A stretch of 64,000 bases of DNA from contig JAJDCQ010000158.1 of assembly GCA_029260755.1 (NCBI GenBank), forward strand, positions 37,804 through 101,803. The letters run 5' to 3'. This document shows positions 35,945-44,346 of the stretch, in pieces. The translations under genes and the position numbers were made by a program. The stretch comes from Planctomycetota bacterium. Its GTDB lineage: Bacteria > Planctomycetota > J058 > JAJDCQ01. Position 1 is the first letter of the stretch, and every line of letters starts with the position of its first letter. The notes under the pieces are model-generated. The model made no database searches. It saw nothing but the letters and a program-made list of their open reading frames with translations, and was not told the origin of the DNA.

Positions 35945-37522
35945 TCATCGGGGTCGGGCGTCTCCCCGCGACAGCAGGCCGCAGGCGGCCTGGCGGGCCC
36001 GGTCGTCGGGATGCTCTCGCAGCCGCTCGACGGCGGGGAGGAGGATCTTCGGCGCGCCGAGCCTCGCGAGGGAGCAGACGGCTTCCCGCTGGACCACGGG
36101 GCGGGGGTGGCGAAGCAGCGCTTCGACCTCGTCGAGACTCTGCTGCGAGAGGTGCCACTCGGTGAGGGAGCGGGCGGCGTCGGCGCGAGCCCAGGCCTCG
36201 TCGTGGTCGAGCTCTCTTTCGTATCGCTCGAGCATGGCGGGGAGGTCGCGCTCGTAGGCCCTGGTGGGGTGATCGCGCAGGACGACGGGCGGCGTGAGGC
36301 GTTCGAGGTAGTAGTCGACCTCGAGGGTGTAGACCTCGACCTCCGCGACCGTCCAGGTGCGGTAGAAGTTGCCGCAGGTGGGGCAGCGGCCGATGTCGTC
36401 CCGCCAGCGGAGGCGCTTGCGGGCGGCGGGCAGCTCGCTCTCGGTGAAGGCGTGGGTGAGCTCGGGGATCTTCCGGCAGATCGCGCAGGCAGGGGGGCTG
36501 GGCGGGCCGAGCCGCGCGGCCAGGTCGCGGTGACGGCGGGCCAGCTCGGCCAGCCATTCCTCGGCCGAGGGGAGGCCGCGAGCCACCACGTCGTTCACCG
36601 TCTCGTCGGTCGGTCGCAGAGAGAGGCGCCGGTCGCGGAGCTCGCCGAGGGTGCGGTGCGTCGTCGCGCGCACCTGCCCGTCCCGATCGCGCAGGCCTCG
36701 CCAGAGCAGGGAGAGGAGGGCCGGGGAGCGATGGCCGTGCACGAGGGCATGGGCGAGGCCTTCCATGGCGCCGCGCCGGACGACCGCGGAGCGGTGGCGG
36801 GTCAGCGGCACGACGGCGGCGCCGTCATCCTCGAGCAGATGAAGCGTCAGGGCGTGGGCGGCGGACTGCCTGGTCTCGCCGCCGCGGGGGCGAGAGAGGG
36901 CTTCCCGGAGGGCCTCCTCGGCGGGGCCGAGGTCGGTCCCGCGCTGAACGGCCCCCACGAGGATCCGGGCGGCCAGGCGGGTGTCCACCTCTCGTCGGGG
37001 CAGGCACTCGCCGATCGGGCGGACGAGCCCGCTCATGTCGCCGCCCGTGCTGATCACGTCCCGGGCGACGTCGAGCAGCACCGGGCGCGGCAGCTCGGCC
37101 CCGCGGTTCGGATCGCGCTCCACCCATCGTCGCAGAACCCTCAGGGCGGCTCGCGGATCGCCGCGGCGGAGCCGGGCGTAGACGTCCGGCAGGATCGGGC
37201 GGATGTCCACGCCGTGGGCGTCGGCCTCCTCGATGCCGGGGAGGAGAAGCTGGGCAAACGACTCGCACGCCAGGATCGAGCGCACGCGGCCGAGGTCGCC
37301 CGCCCGAAGGCAGTGCACGGCCACCGCCGTGCTCAGCGGCTCCATCCCTGGCCGGCCCTCGTTCCAGATCGCGGTCACCGCGTCCAGGTGGGGACCGAGG
37401 TCCGCCCCGTCGAGCACGGCCGCGCGCACCGCGTCGGCGTCGTGGGCAGCGAAGAGCTTGGAGAGGTTCTTTCGGGCCAAGGGTCTGACTCCAGCGTACG
37501 CCCGGTCGTCCATCGGGTCCAC
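35945..37522 (-). CDS. HEAT-repeat protein with an internal zinc-binding insert
   Basis: 525 residues starting at GTG 37522 or ATG 37513 (neither has a good ribosome site). Residues 1-330 are helical repeats with HEAT-like units (for example SAVVRRGAMEGLAHALV, DGQVRATTHRTLGELRD). Two CxxC motifs follow: CAICRKIP near 347 and CPTCGNFY near 380, a likely zinc site that interrupts the repeats. The C-terminus returns to HEAT-like units (HPRPVVQREAVCSLARLGAPKIL, HPDDRARQAACGLL). No signal peptide, so cytoplasmic. It may be a scaffold. I do not recognise a named family. It is divergent from the TetR operon, with 171 bases between. Confidence 0.72.
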   Translation of the reverse strand: MDPMDDRAYAGVRPLARKNLSKLFAAHDADAVRAAVLDGADLGPHLDAVTAIWNEGRPGMEPLSTAVAVHCLRAGDLGRVRSILACESFAQLLLPGIEEADAHGVDIRPILPDVYARLRRGDPRAALRVLRRWVERDPNRGAELPRPVLLDVARDVISTGGDMSGLVRPIGECLPRREVDTRLAARILVGAVQRGTDLGPAEEALREALSRPRGGETRQSAAHALTLHLLEDDGAAVVPLTRHRSAVVRRGAMEGLAHALVHGHRSPALLSLLWRGLRDRDGQVRATTHRTLGELRDRRLSLRPTDETVNDVVARGLPSAEEWLAELARRHRDLAARLGPPSPPACAICRKIPELTHAFTESELPAARKRLRWRDDIGRCPTCGNFYRTWTVAEVEVYTLEVDYYLERLTPPVVLRDHPTRAYERDLPAMLERYERELDHDEAWARADAARSLTEWHLSQQSLDEVEALLRHPRPVVQREAVCSLARLGAPKILLPAVERLREHPDDRARQAACGLLSRGDARPR

Positions 37523-37683
37523 GCTCGGCTAGATCCGTCGACAGTCATCGACCGCAGGCGGAGCGGTCACGGCTGCAGCCACGATGGGACCGGCCGGGCC
37601 GGGTCGGCTCGCTCGAACCCCGTGGGAACCGGCACGTTGGCATGAGGGAAAGCCGCAGCGAGCTATCAGTGACTTGCGGATTC

Positions 37684-37703
37684 GACTGAATGAATGTTCA
37701 GTC
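37684..37703. promoter_or_regulatory. Palindromic operator of the TetR regulator
   Basis: Perfect 7-base half-sites GACTGAA (37684-37690) and TTCAGTC (37697-37703) with a 6-base centre. Half-sites of this type are typical of TetR/AcrR repressors that control RND pumps. It overlaps the first possible ATG of the regulator gene (37694), so bound repressor would block its own operon. Confidence 0.75.
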
Positions 37704-38371
37704 AGGGCATGATCCAACCGCCGATCACCCACTCCGGCGCGACGCCGCTCTTCGTCGACGCGGCCCCGACCGAGCGCCGGATCCTGCTCGCCGCCCTCGA
37801 CGCGTTCGTCGACCGCGGCGTCCACGGAGCCCGCATCCCCGAGATCGCCCGGCGAGCCGGGATCGCGACCGGCACGATCTACCTCTACTTCCCGAGCAAG
37901 GAGCGGCTCGCGAGCGAGCTCGTCGCGCGGCTGCGCGGGCGGATCGCCGCCGAGCTCGCTCGACGCGCGGCGCCGGCGCCCGACACCGACGGGTCGCCCG
38001 AGGCGCCCGCGCCGCCCGAGGTGAGGCGGCAATTCGATGCGATCTGGGACGTCTTCGCCGGGTTCATGCTCGAGCACGAGCGCGCGATGGCGTTCCTCGA
38101 CCTGCACATGCACGGCGACTACGTCGGGCCGGACACGATGGCGTCCTGGGCGCCCGCGCGGGAGCTGCTCGTCGCCCACTTCACCGCGGGGCGCGCCGCC
38201 GGCGTCTACCGCGACCTTCCGCCGCAGACGCTCCGGGCCACGATGGCGGGCGTCCTGATCGGCGCCCACAAGTTCTCGCGGATGGGCGAGCTCGAGCTCG
38301 ACGCGGCGACGCTCGAGCGCCTGCGTGAGGCCGCGTGGGACGCCGTCTCGAGGGGAGAGACGCGACCGTGA
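37694..38371 (+). CDS. TetR/AcrR family transcriptional regulator
   Basis: 225 residues (from ATG 37694; ATG 37709 is nearly as likely, and neither has a strong ribosome site). The N-terminal helix-turn-helix is classic: ILLAALDAFVDRGVHGARIPEIARRAGIATGTIYLYFPSKERLASEL (three pieces of one motif, about residues 30-76). The C-terminal ligand domain contains FAGFMLEHERAMAFLDLHMHG and a final amphipathic helix. It likely represses its own operon through the palindrome at 37684-37703 and is released by a drug-like or hydrophobic ligand. Its TGA overlaps the GTG of the next gene (GTGA), so regulator, adaptor and pump form one operon. Confidence 0.9.
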   Translation: MFSQGMIQPPITHSGATPLFVDAAPTERRILLAALDAFVDRGVHGARIPEIARRAGIATGTIYLYFPSKERLASELVARLRGRIAAELARRAAPAPDTDGSPEAPAPPEVRRQFDAIWDVFAGFMLEHERAMAFLDLHMHGDYVGPDTMASWAPARELLVAHFTAGRAAGVYRDLPPQTLRATMAGVLIGAHKFSRMGELELDAATLERLREAAWDAVSRGETRP

Positions 38372-39741
38372 AGGGCCTCGGTTCGATGGGACTGCTGCTC
38401 GCGGGGGTCCTCGCCGTCGCGGGGGTCGTCGCCTGGATCGCGCTGGGCGACGCGCCGCCTCCCCAGGGCGGGGGGCGCCCGCCCTACATCCTGCCCGTCA
38501 CCCTGCGCGCGGTGAGCCGGCGCGTCGTCCGCCCGTCGGTGAAGCTGACCGGCACCGTCCGCAGCCAGCGCCGCGCGGCGCTCGCGTTCGAGACGGGCGG
38601 GGTCGTCGCGAGCCTCGGCGCCGACGAGGCGGGCGTCGTCGAGGCGGGCGCGGTCGTCGCGAGCCTCGACGCCGCCTATCAGGAGGTGGCCGTCGAGCGG
38701 GCGCGGGCCGCCCTCACCCTCGCCCAGCGGCGGCTCCAGGCCCTCGAGGCCGGCAGCCGCAAGGAGGCGGTCGAGCGGCTGCGAGCCGACCTCGCCGCGG
38801 CCGACGCCGACGCGGAGCTCGCCCGGCTCGAGGTCGACCGGGGCCGGACCCTGCGGACGAGCGCGACGATCAGCCAGAGCGAGCTCGACCGCCTCGTCGC
38901 GACCCAGGACGCCGCGAACGCGCGGCGCGAGGCCGCCCACCAGCGCCTCGCCGAGGCGCTCGCCGGGGCGCGGGTCGAGGATCTCGCGATCGCGCGGGCG
39001 AGCGTGGAGCTCGCCCGCCAGGCGCTCGAGACGGCGAAGGTCGAGAAGGCGCGCACCGACCTGAAGGCCCCGTGGCGCGGCGTCGTCGTCACCCGCTACG
39101 TCTCGGCCGGCGACTACGTCGCGACCGGCGCGCCGGTCTTCGAGCTCGTCGACCTCGACCACCTCGAGGTGCGCCTCGAGATCCCGTCGCGGTGGGCGCT
39201 GCGGCTCGGCGAGACGCCGCGCGTCGTCATCGCCCTCGACGAGCGCCCCGACGTCTCGATCGAGACCGCGCTCGACGCGCCGGTGCCGGCCGCCGACGCG
39301 CGCAGCCGGAACTTCACCGGGATCGTGAGGCTCGGCCCCGACGACGAGGGGACGGCCGTGCTGCGGCCGGGGATGTTCGTCCGGGCGACCCTGCTCGTCT
39401 CGCCGATCGAGGGGGCGCTCGTCGTGCCGCCCGACTGCATCCGGATGACCGAGGCCGGGCCGATCGTCGTCCGGGCGAGCGCCGGCGAGGACGGCAAGCC
39501 GGTCGCCGAGCTGATCCCGGTGCGGGTGCTCGCCCGCGACGCGACCGGCGCCGCGATCGAGAGCCTCGGCCCGCCGCTGTCGCCCGGCGACCGCGTCGTC
39601 GAGACCGGCGTCGACCTCGCCTTCCCCCAGGCGCCGCTCCTGCCGCGGCCGCGCAAGGGCGAGGACGAGGCGGGCGCGGGCGCGGACGACGGCCAGGGCG
39701 ACGGCGACGGCGAGGGGCCGCCGGAGGGCGAGGGAGGATGA
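38368..39741 (+). CDS. RND efflux membrane fusion protein (periplasmic adaptor)
   Basis: 457 residues from the GTG at 38368, overlapping the regulator stop by four bases (GTGA), with GGGGAG upstream. N-terminal anchor LLLAGVLAVAGVVAWIALG (about 7-25). Then the adaptor pattern: first lipoyl half (LTGTVRSQRRAALAFETGGVV), long coiled-coil hairpin about 110-230 (VERARAALTLAQRRLQALEAG..., ELARQALETAKVEKARTDL), second lipoyl half (LKAPWRGVVVTRYVSAGDYV), beta-barrel and membrane-proximal domain with GMFVRATLLV. Length is normal plus an acidic Gly/Asp/Glu-rich tail. It links the inner-membrane pump to an outer-membrane channel, which is not encoded in this window. Confidence 0.92.
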   Translation: MKGLGSMGLLLAGVLAVAGVVAWIALGDAPPPQGGGRPPYILPVTLRAVSRRVVRPSVKLTGTVRSQRRAALAFETGGVVASLGADEAGVVEAGAVVASLDAAYQEVAVERARAALTLAQRRLQALEAGSRKEAVERLRADLAAADADAELARLEVDRGRTLRTSATISQSELDRLVATQDAANARREAAHQRLAEALAGARVEDLAIARASVELARQALETAKVEKARTDLKAPWRGVVVTRYVSAGDYVATGAPVFELVDLDHLEVRLEIPSRWALRLGETPRVVIALDERPDVSIETALDAPVPAADARSRNFTGIVRLGPDDEGTAVLRPGMFVRATLLVSPIEGALVVPPDCIRMTEAGPIVVRASAGEDGKPVAELIPVRVLARDATGAAIESLGPPLSPGDRVVETGVDLAFPQAPLLPRPRKGEDEAGAGADDGQGDGDGEGPPEGEGG

Positions 39742-42700
39742 ACGAGCCTCCCGAGGCCGACGCCCCCGCCGGCTCCGACCCGATCTCGATCGCGGTCGGC
39801 CGCCCCCACAGCGTCGCGGTCGGCGTCATCATCGTCGTCATCTTCAGCGTCCTCGCTCTCAAGCGCATCCCCATCCAGCTCAAGCCGAACGTCGACGTGC
39901 CCAAGATCACCGTGACGACGCCGTTCCGCGGGGCGAGCGCGGTCGAGGTCGAGGAGCAGGTCACCCGCGAGCTCGAGGAGGTGCTCCAGAGCGTCGAGGG
40001 GCTGACCGAGCTGACGAGCGAGAGCGCCGAGGGGCGGAGCGCGATCACCCTCGAGCTCCAGCACGGCACGAACACGCGCCTCGCGATCGTCGACGTCGTC
40101 AACAAGCTCAGTCAGGTACCTCGCCTGCCGGAAGAGGCGGACGAGCCGGAGGTCGCGATCGCCACCTCCGGCGGAACGAACGCGGTGATGTGGATCGCGG
40201 TCCTGAGCCGCTACGAGCCCGAGCTCGCCCGGCGGATCATCGACGACGACGTCGAGAGCCGGCTCGAGCGGGTGCCCGGGGTGAGCGACCTCCTCATCGT
40301 CGGCGGGAGCGAGCGCGAGGTCCAGATCCGGTTCGAGCCGGAGCTCCTGATCGCCCGCGGCGTGACGGTGAGCGACCTGACCCGGGCGATCGGGCGCGGC
40401 AACCTCAACGTCCGGGGAGGGACGGTCGAGACCGACACCCGGAGCGTCGTCGTCCGCACCGTCGGCCGGGCGCCCGTCGCGAGCGAGCTCGAGGACATCG
40501 TCGTGAAGGAGTTCGAGGGCGGCGGCAGCGTCCTCCTCGGCGACCTCGCCGTGATCCGCGACTCCCACCGCGAGAAGACCGGCTTCGTGAACATCGACGG
40601 CAACCCCGGCGTCGCCATCGGGGTGCTGCGCCAGACCGGCGCGAACGTCGTCGACCTGATCGAGCGCGTCGACGTGGTCTGCGACGAGCTGAACGACGCG
40701 TTCTCCGACCGCGGGATCGACGTCCACCTCCGGCCGGTCTACCGCGAGACGACCTACATCAACGCGGCCCTCCAGTTCGTCGTCGGCAACCTGCTCCTCG
40801 GGGCCGGTCTCGCCGTGATCGTCCTGATCGTGTTCCTCCGGAGCCTCCGGAGCGTCCTGATCGTCGGGCTCGCGATCCCGATCTCGCTCGTCGCCGTCTT
40901 CCTCGTCCTGGCCGTGCTCGGGCGGACGCTCAACGTGATCAGCCTCGCCGGGCTGGCGTTCGCGGCCGGCATGGTCGTCGACAACGCGATCGTCGTCCTC
41001 GAGAACGTGTTCCGGCATCTCGAGATGGGCAAGGGGCGGCTGCGCGCCGCGATCGACGGCGGGCGCGAGGTCTGGGGCGGCGTGCTCGCGAGCACCCTGA
41101 CGACGATCGCCGTCTTCGTGCCGATCCTCCTCGAGAGCGACGAGGCGAGTCAGCTCTTCACCGACATCGCCCTCGCGATCTCCGCGGCCGTCGCCTTCTC
41201 CCTCGTCGTCGCCCTGACGGTCGTGCCGGTCGGGGCGTCGCTCCTCTTCGGGGCGAAGGCGAGGCCCGGCGGCGGCGCCCCGGCGGGCGGCCCGGACGAC
41301 GAGGAGATCCCCCTCGGCCCGGTCGGCCGCGGCTACGCCCGGTTCACGACCCTGCTCGGCCGGACCGGACGCGAGGCCGTCGCCGCGAAGGTCGGCTTCG
41401 TCCTCCTCGTCCTCGCGGCGTCGCTCGGGACGCTGAAGCTCATGCCGCCGGCGGAGTACCTCCCGACGGGCAACCGCAACCTCGTCCTCTTCTTCGCCTC
41501 GCCGATCCCCGGCACCCGGCCCGAGACGATCGCCGACGGCTTCGAGCCGTGGGAGCGGTGGGTGCTCGAGCAGCCCGAGTCCGACCGGATGTTCACCGTG
41601 TCGGGCGAGCGCTTCAACGGCGGCGGCGTGATCCTCAAGGACGAGTACTCCGACGCCGCATCGATCGCCGCCTTCCACGGCAAGATGTTCGCGCCCGGAT
41701 CGCAGCTCCCCGGGTTCCGGTTCTTCGTGCCCGTCCGGAGCAGCCTCTTCGATGACCCCGGCAAGCAGTTCGAGGTCGAGCTCTCCGGGCCCGACTTCGA
41801 GGTGCTGACCCGGGCGAGCCAGACCCTCGCCCAGCGGATCCAGGCGGTGCCCGGAGTCCAGTTCGTCCGCAGCTCCCTCGTGACCGGCCGGCCCGAGCTG
41901 CGGGTGCGCGTCGACGAGGGGAGGGCGAAGGACCTCGGCCTCGACGTCGCCGAGATCGGGACGATCGTCGAGACGTTCGTCGCCGGGAGGAGGCTCACCC
42001 AGATGATCGACGGGGGGCGCGAGGTCGACGTGAACCTCCTCGCCCCCCAGACCCGGATCGGCAGCCGCGAAGACCTCCTCGCGGTCCGCTTCCTCGCCGC
42101 GGAGGGGAGGCCGATCGCGCTCGCCGAGGTGGCCGAGGTCACGGCGACGACGGGACCGCAGAGCATCCGGCGCCTCGAGCGCGAGCGGAACGTGCTCCTC
42201 ACCGTGAACATCGCGGAGACCCACCCCCTCGAGACGGCCGTCCGCGACGTCGAGGAGACGGTGTTCCCCGCGATGTACGCCGAGCTCGGGCCGGCCTACG
42301 CCCTCGGGGTCGGGGGGAGCGCCGACAAGCTCCGCACGACCCTCGGAGCGCTGTCGGGAGGGCTGCTCCTGTCGGTCATCATCATCTACCTCCTCCTCGT
42401 CTCGCTCTTCCGCAGCTTCGGGACGCCCATCATCATCCTCGTGACCGTCCCGCTGGCCCTCTCGGGAGGGCTGGTCGGGATCCGGGCCGCCCACGAGCTC
42501 TCGGGAGGGCAGGCGGCGTTCGACGTCATCGCGATGCTCGGCTTCGTCATCCTCGCCGGGCTCGTCGTCAACAACGCGATCCTGATCGTGCACCAGGCGA
42601 ACAACTTCCGGGCCGAAGGCCTCACCGCCCGCCGGGCCCTCGCCGCGAGCGCCCGCAGCCGCCTCCGACCGATCCTCATGACCGTCGTCACGACCGTCAC

Positions 42701-42947
42701 CGCGATGCTCCCCCTCGCCGCCGGAGGAGGAGCCGGAGCCGAGCTCTACCAGGGCCTCGGAGCCGTGATCGTCGGAGGGCTCGTCGTGAGCACCGTGTTC
42801 ACCCTGTTCCTCGTCCCCGTGCTCCTGAGCCTGGGACAGGACCTCCTCGGCGAGCCGGCCGAACGCGAGGCAGAGGGAGCGCGAGGAAGCGAGGGCCCCG
42901 GCGCCACGGCGGGCGCCGGGGACTCGAAGACGCCTCGCCCTCGATGA
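39738..42947 (+). CDS. RND efflux pump, AcrB/HAE-1-like inner-membrane permease
   Basis: 1069 residues from the ATG at 39738, overlapping the adaptor stop (ATGA), with GGGAGG just upstream. Twelve hydrophobic helices with two large periplasmic loops after the first and seventh. Opening R-P-x-x-VAVGVIIVVIFSVLALKRIPIQLKP and PFRGASAVEVEEQVTRELE are typical of the family. The proton-relay helix reads GMVVDNAIVVLENV, so the second Asp of AcrB is Asn here, as in many HAE-type pumps outside the proteobacteria. The second-half motif is GLVVNNAILIVHQANNFR. It exports hydrophobic compounds, driven by the proton gradient. The three-gene order (TetR, adaptor, pump) argues for an inducible drug or metabolite exporter. 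Confidence 0.94.
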   Translation: MNEPPEADAPAGSDPISIAVGRPHSVAVGVIIVVIFSVLALKRIPIQLKPNVDVPKITVTTPFRGASAVEVEEQVTRELEEVLQSVEGLTELTSESAEGRSAITLELQHGTNTRLAIVDVVNKLSQVPRLPEEADEPEVAIATSGGTNAVMWIAVLSRYEPELARRIIDDDVESRLERVPGVSDLLIVGGSEREVQIRFEPELLIARGVTVSDLTRAIGRGNLNVRGGTVETDTRSVVVRTVGRAPVASELEDIVVKEFEGGGSVLLGDLAVIRDSHREKTGFVNIDGNPGVAIGVLRQTGANVVDLIERVDVVCDELNDAFSDRGIDVHLRPVYRETTYINAALQFVVGNLLLGAGLAVIVLIVFLRSLRSVLIVGLAIPISLVAVFLVLAVLGRTLNVISLAGLAFAAGMVVDNAIVVLENVFRHLEMGKGRLRAAIDGGREVWGGVLASTLTTIAVFVPILLESDEASQLFTDIALAISAAVAFSLVVALTVVPVGASLLFGAKARPGGGAPAGGPDDEEIPLGPVGRGYARFTTLLGRTGREAVAAKVGFVLLVLAASLGTLKLMPPAEYLPTGNRNLVLFFASPIPGTRPETIADGFEPWERWVLEQPESDRMFTVSGERFNGGGVILKDEYSDAASIAAFHGKMFAPGSQLPGFRFFVPVRSSLFDDPGKQFEVELSGPDFEVLTRASQTLAQRIQAVPGVQFVRSSLVTGRPELRVRVDEGRAKDLGLDVAEIGTIVETFVAGRRLTQMIDGGREVDVNLLAPQTRIGSREDLLAVRFLAAEGRPIALAEVAEVTATTGPQSIRRLERERNVLLTVNIAETHPLETAVRDVEETVFPAMYAELGPAYALGVGGSADKLRTTLGALSGGLLLSVIIIYLLLVSLFRSFGTPIIILVTVPLALSGGLVGIRAAHELSGGQAAFDVIAMLGFVILAGLVVNNAILIVHQANNFRAEGLTARRALAASARSRLRPILMTVVTTVTAMLPLAAGGGAGAELYQGLGAVIVGGLVVSTVFTLFLVPVLLSLGQDLLGEPAEREAEGARGSEGPGATAGAGDSKTPRPR

Positions 42948-43031
42948 ACAGCGGGAGCCCTCGCCGTGGGCCGGCACGGAGGCGGTCGGCGGCTGTCGAT
43001 GACCTGTTGGGACAGGGTCGTGGAGTCGGGC

Positions 43032-43037
43032 TAGCAT
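43032..43037 (+). promoter_or_regulatory. Candidate -10 box (TAGCAT)
   Basis: TAGCAT 17 bases before the next gene's start, with a TTGGGA 19 bases further upstream (43007-43012). Plausible but wide spacing. Confidence 0.35.
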
Positions 43038-43054
43038 GGTCACGAGGGAGAGCC

Positions 43055-43528
43055 ATGAGGACGATCGTCTCAACACTAGCTCTCGTACTGCTGCTGACCG
43101 CGACCGTCTTCGCGCCGTCGTGTCGGAGCACGACGAGCTACAGGCCTTCACGAGAGATCGTCTCGAGCATCCCCAAGAACACGGCGGCACAAGGACTCTC
43201 AAGGCAGTTCGAGGACGCTTTCCCTCACCAGCGCGGGGATCCCGGACCGCTGCCAGAAGTCGATGCCGATGGGGTCCACGGGCTCTTCGACGACTTCTGG
43301 CATGACAGGCGTACAGAGCGCTGGGCTTGGAGCGATCTCACCTACGAGGCGATCCACAACTCGGAGCTCGACCGCTATCGGCTGAGGCTACACTCGCCCA
43401 ACGATCGCTGGTTCACGGTCCACTGGAAGGTCGACGAGGAGACACTGCCAAGAGAGAAGTGCGTCGAGAGTCTCGAGACCTGCATCGACGCCCTCGAGAG
43501 CCTCGGCGTGAAGCGTGAGCCGGACTAG
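43055..43528 (+). CDS. Small lipoprotein of unknown function
   Basis: 157 residues from the ATG at 43055 with GAGGGAG upstream. Signal ends in TVFAPSC-RS, a weak lipobox (Ala-Pro-Ser before Cys near residue 23), so it may be lipidated. The mature part is mostly polar, with FDDFWHDRRTERWAWSDL and YRLRLHSPNDRWFTVHWKVDEETLP, strand-like and aromatic. It ends with a Cys pair (EKCVESLETCIDAL). No family recognised. Its base composition is clearly lower in GC than the RND genes before it, and codon endings are less biased, which suggests it was acquired. Confidence 0.65.
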   Translation: MRTIVSTLALVLLLTATVFAPSCRSTTSYRPSREIVSSIPKNTAAQGLSRQFEDAFPHQRGDPGPLPEVDADGVHGLFDDFWHDRRTERWAWSDLTYEAIHNSELDRYRLRLHSPNDRWFTVHWKVDEETLPREKCVESLETCIDALESLGVKREPD

Positions 43529-43636
43529 ACTTCGACTGTTCACCGAGCAGCGATGCCACGAGTCCGAAGGACACCCTAGCGGTCCGCCACACACGATTCA
43601 GTCGATCGCGGCGAGTCGGTCTACTCGCCGCCGTCC

Positions 43637-43804
43637 TCATAGGATCTGACCCCCAGGAACGTCGAAGAAGCTCTTCCGGAGCCAGGTCTCGCCGTCGACC
43701 TTCCGGATCGACAGCCGCCGACGCCCCGCGTGGTCGTAGACCTCGTCGTGTGCTAGCCTCCCGCGCCCGCGACGCGCACCGGCGACGAGCGGACACGAAC
43801 CCAC
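43637..43804 (-). pseudogene. Short reading frame, possibly a degenerate gene remnant
   Basis: This lies in the 302-base gap between two lipoprotein genes, otherwise empty except for a TAGCCT box near 43754. A 55-codon minus-strand frame (GTG at 43804, stop at 43637) ends in a protein-like stretch: VYDHAGRRRLSIRKVDGETW followed by LRKSFFDVPGGQIL. The first 20 residues look random. No ribosome site. It may be the end of a lost gene; the GGGGTCAGATC that forms its tail resembles GGGGTCAGGTC in the repeat at 63.9 kb. Could be chance. Confidence 0.25.
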
Positions 43805-43830
43805 CTCGACCGTCCCCCGGAGACTCGACC

Positions 43831-44223
43831 ATGCGCAGGACCTTCAGCCTCATGATCGCCATCAGCGTTCTTCTGATCGGGCTCGGGACCGCGTGCCCGT
43901 CCGGCGATGGGAGCGCCAGCAGTAGCGGAGCGGCCGCGTCGAGCACGGGCAAGGGCATCGTCGGCACGTGGAAGATCGCCAAGGCCGAAGGCTCCATGGC
44001 CTCGACGAACGAGGGGACGGTCTACGAGTTCGGCGATGACGGCAAGTTCGTCCTCGGCGGGATGACCAAGGGCGACTACACGACCGAGGGCGGGAAGGTG
44101 ACGCTCAAGTACGCCGGGATGGACATGGAGCAGACCGCGACCTACGAGCTGTCCGAGGGCGACTCGAAGATGGTCTACAAGCTCGAGGGCAGCGACCAGG
44201 TCTTCCACATGGAGCGACAGTAG
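43831..44223 (+). CDS. Small lipoprotein with lipocalin-like domain
   Basis: 130 residues from the ATG at 43831 (CGGAG upstream; a longer start at 43750 would remove the signal peptide from the N-terminus). Lipobox LIGLGTAC-PS near residue 23. A Gly/Ser/Ala linker is followed by IVGTWKIAKAEG, VYEFGDDGKFVLGGMTKGDYTT, VTLKYAGMDMEQTATYELS and MVYKLEGSD. The G-x-W start and alternating strands match the lipocalin-like or DUF5004-like domains of secreted lipoproteins. Probably binds a small hydrophobic ligand, or is structural. A strong stem-loop follows the stop. Confidence 0.72.
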   Translation: MRRTFSLMIAISVLLIGLGTACPSGDGSASSSGAAASSTGKGIVGTWKIAKAEGSMASTNEGTVYEFGDDGKFVLGGMTKGDYTTEGGKVTLKYAGMDMEQTATYELSEGDSKMVYKLEGSDQVFHMERQ

Positions 44224-44267
44224 GACGGACCGGCTCCAGCTGGACCCTGGAGCCGCCCCCGCCGTCC
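44223..44267. terminator. Strong stem-loop after the lipocalin-like gene
   Basis: CGGCTCCAG (44231-44239) pairs perfectly with CTGGAGCCG (44247-44255), with outer arms GGACGG (44223-44228) and CCGTCC (44262-44267). It begins at the last base of the stop codon. The region lies between convergent genes and can end transcripts from both sides. No T-run. Confidence 0.6.
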
Positions 44268-44346
44268 CACACGCTGAACGGTCGAAGGACTCGTCCGGCG
44301 CGCCTCGCGCGTCTCGCGCGCCGTGAACGCTGGCCGCCGTCCGGGC

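Noticed and set aside
39114..43202. A 1362-codon open frame on the minus strand across the RND operon
   Set aside because: Opposite to two well-recognised genes (adaptor and pump), with Asp/Glu/Arg/His-rich, repeat-like composition and no domain. Long antisense frames arise when third codon positions are nearly all G or C.
43750..43830. A longer start for the lipocalin-like lipoprotein
   Set aside because: It would put 27 Arg-rich residues before the signal peptide and leave the lipobox internal; the ATG at 43831 has a ribosome site and a normal signal sequence.
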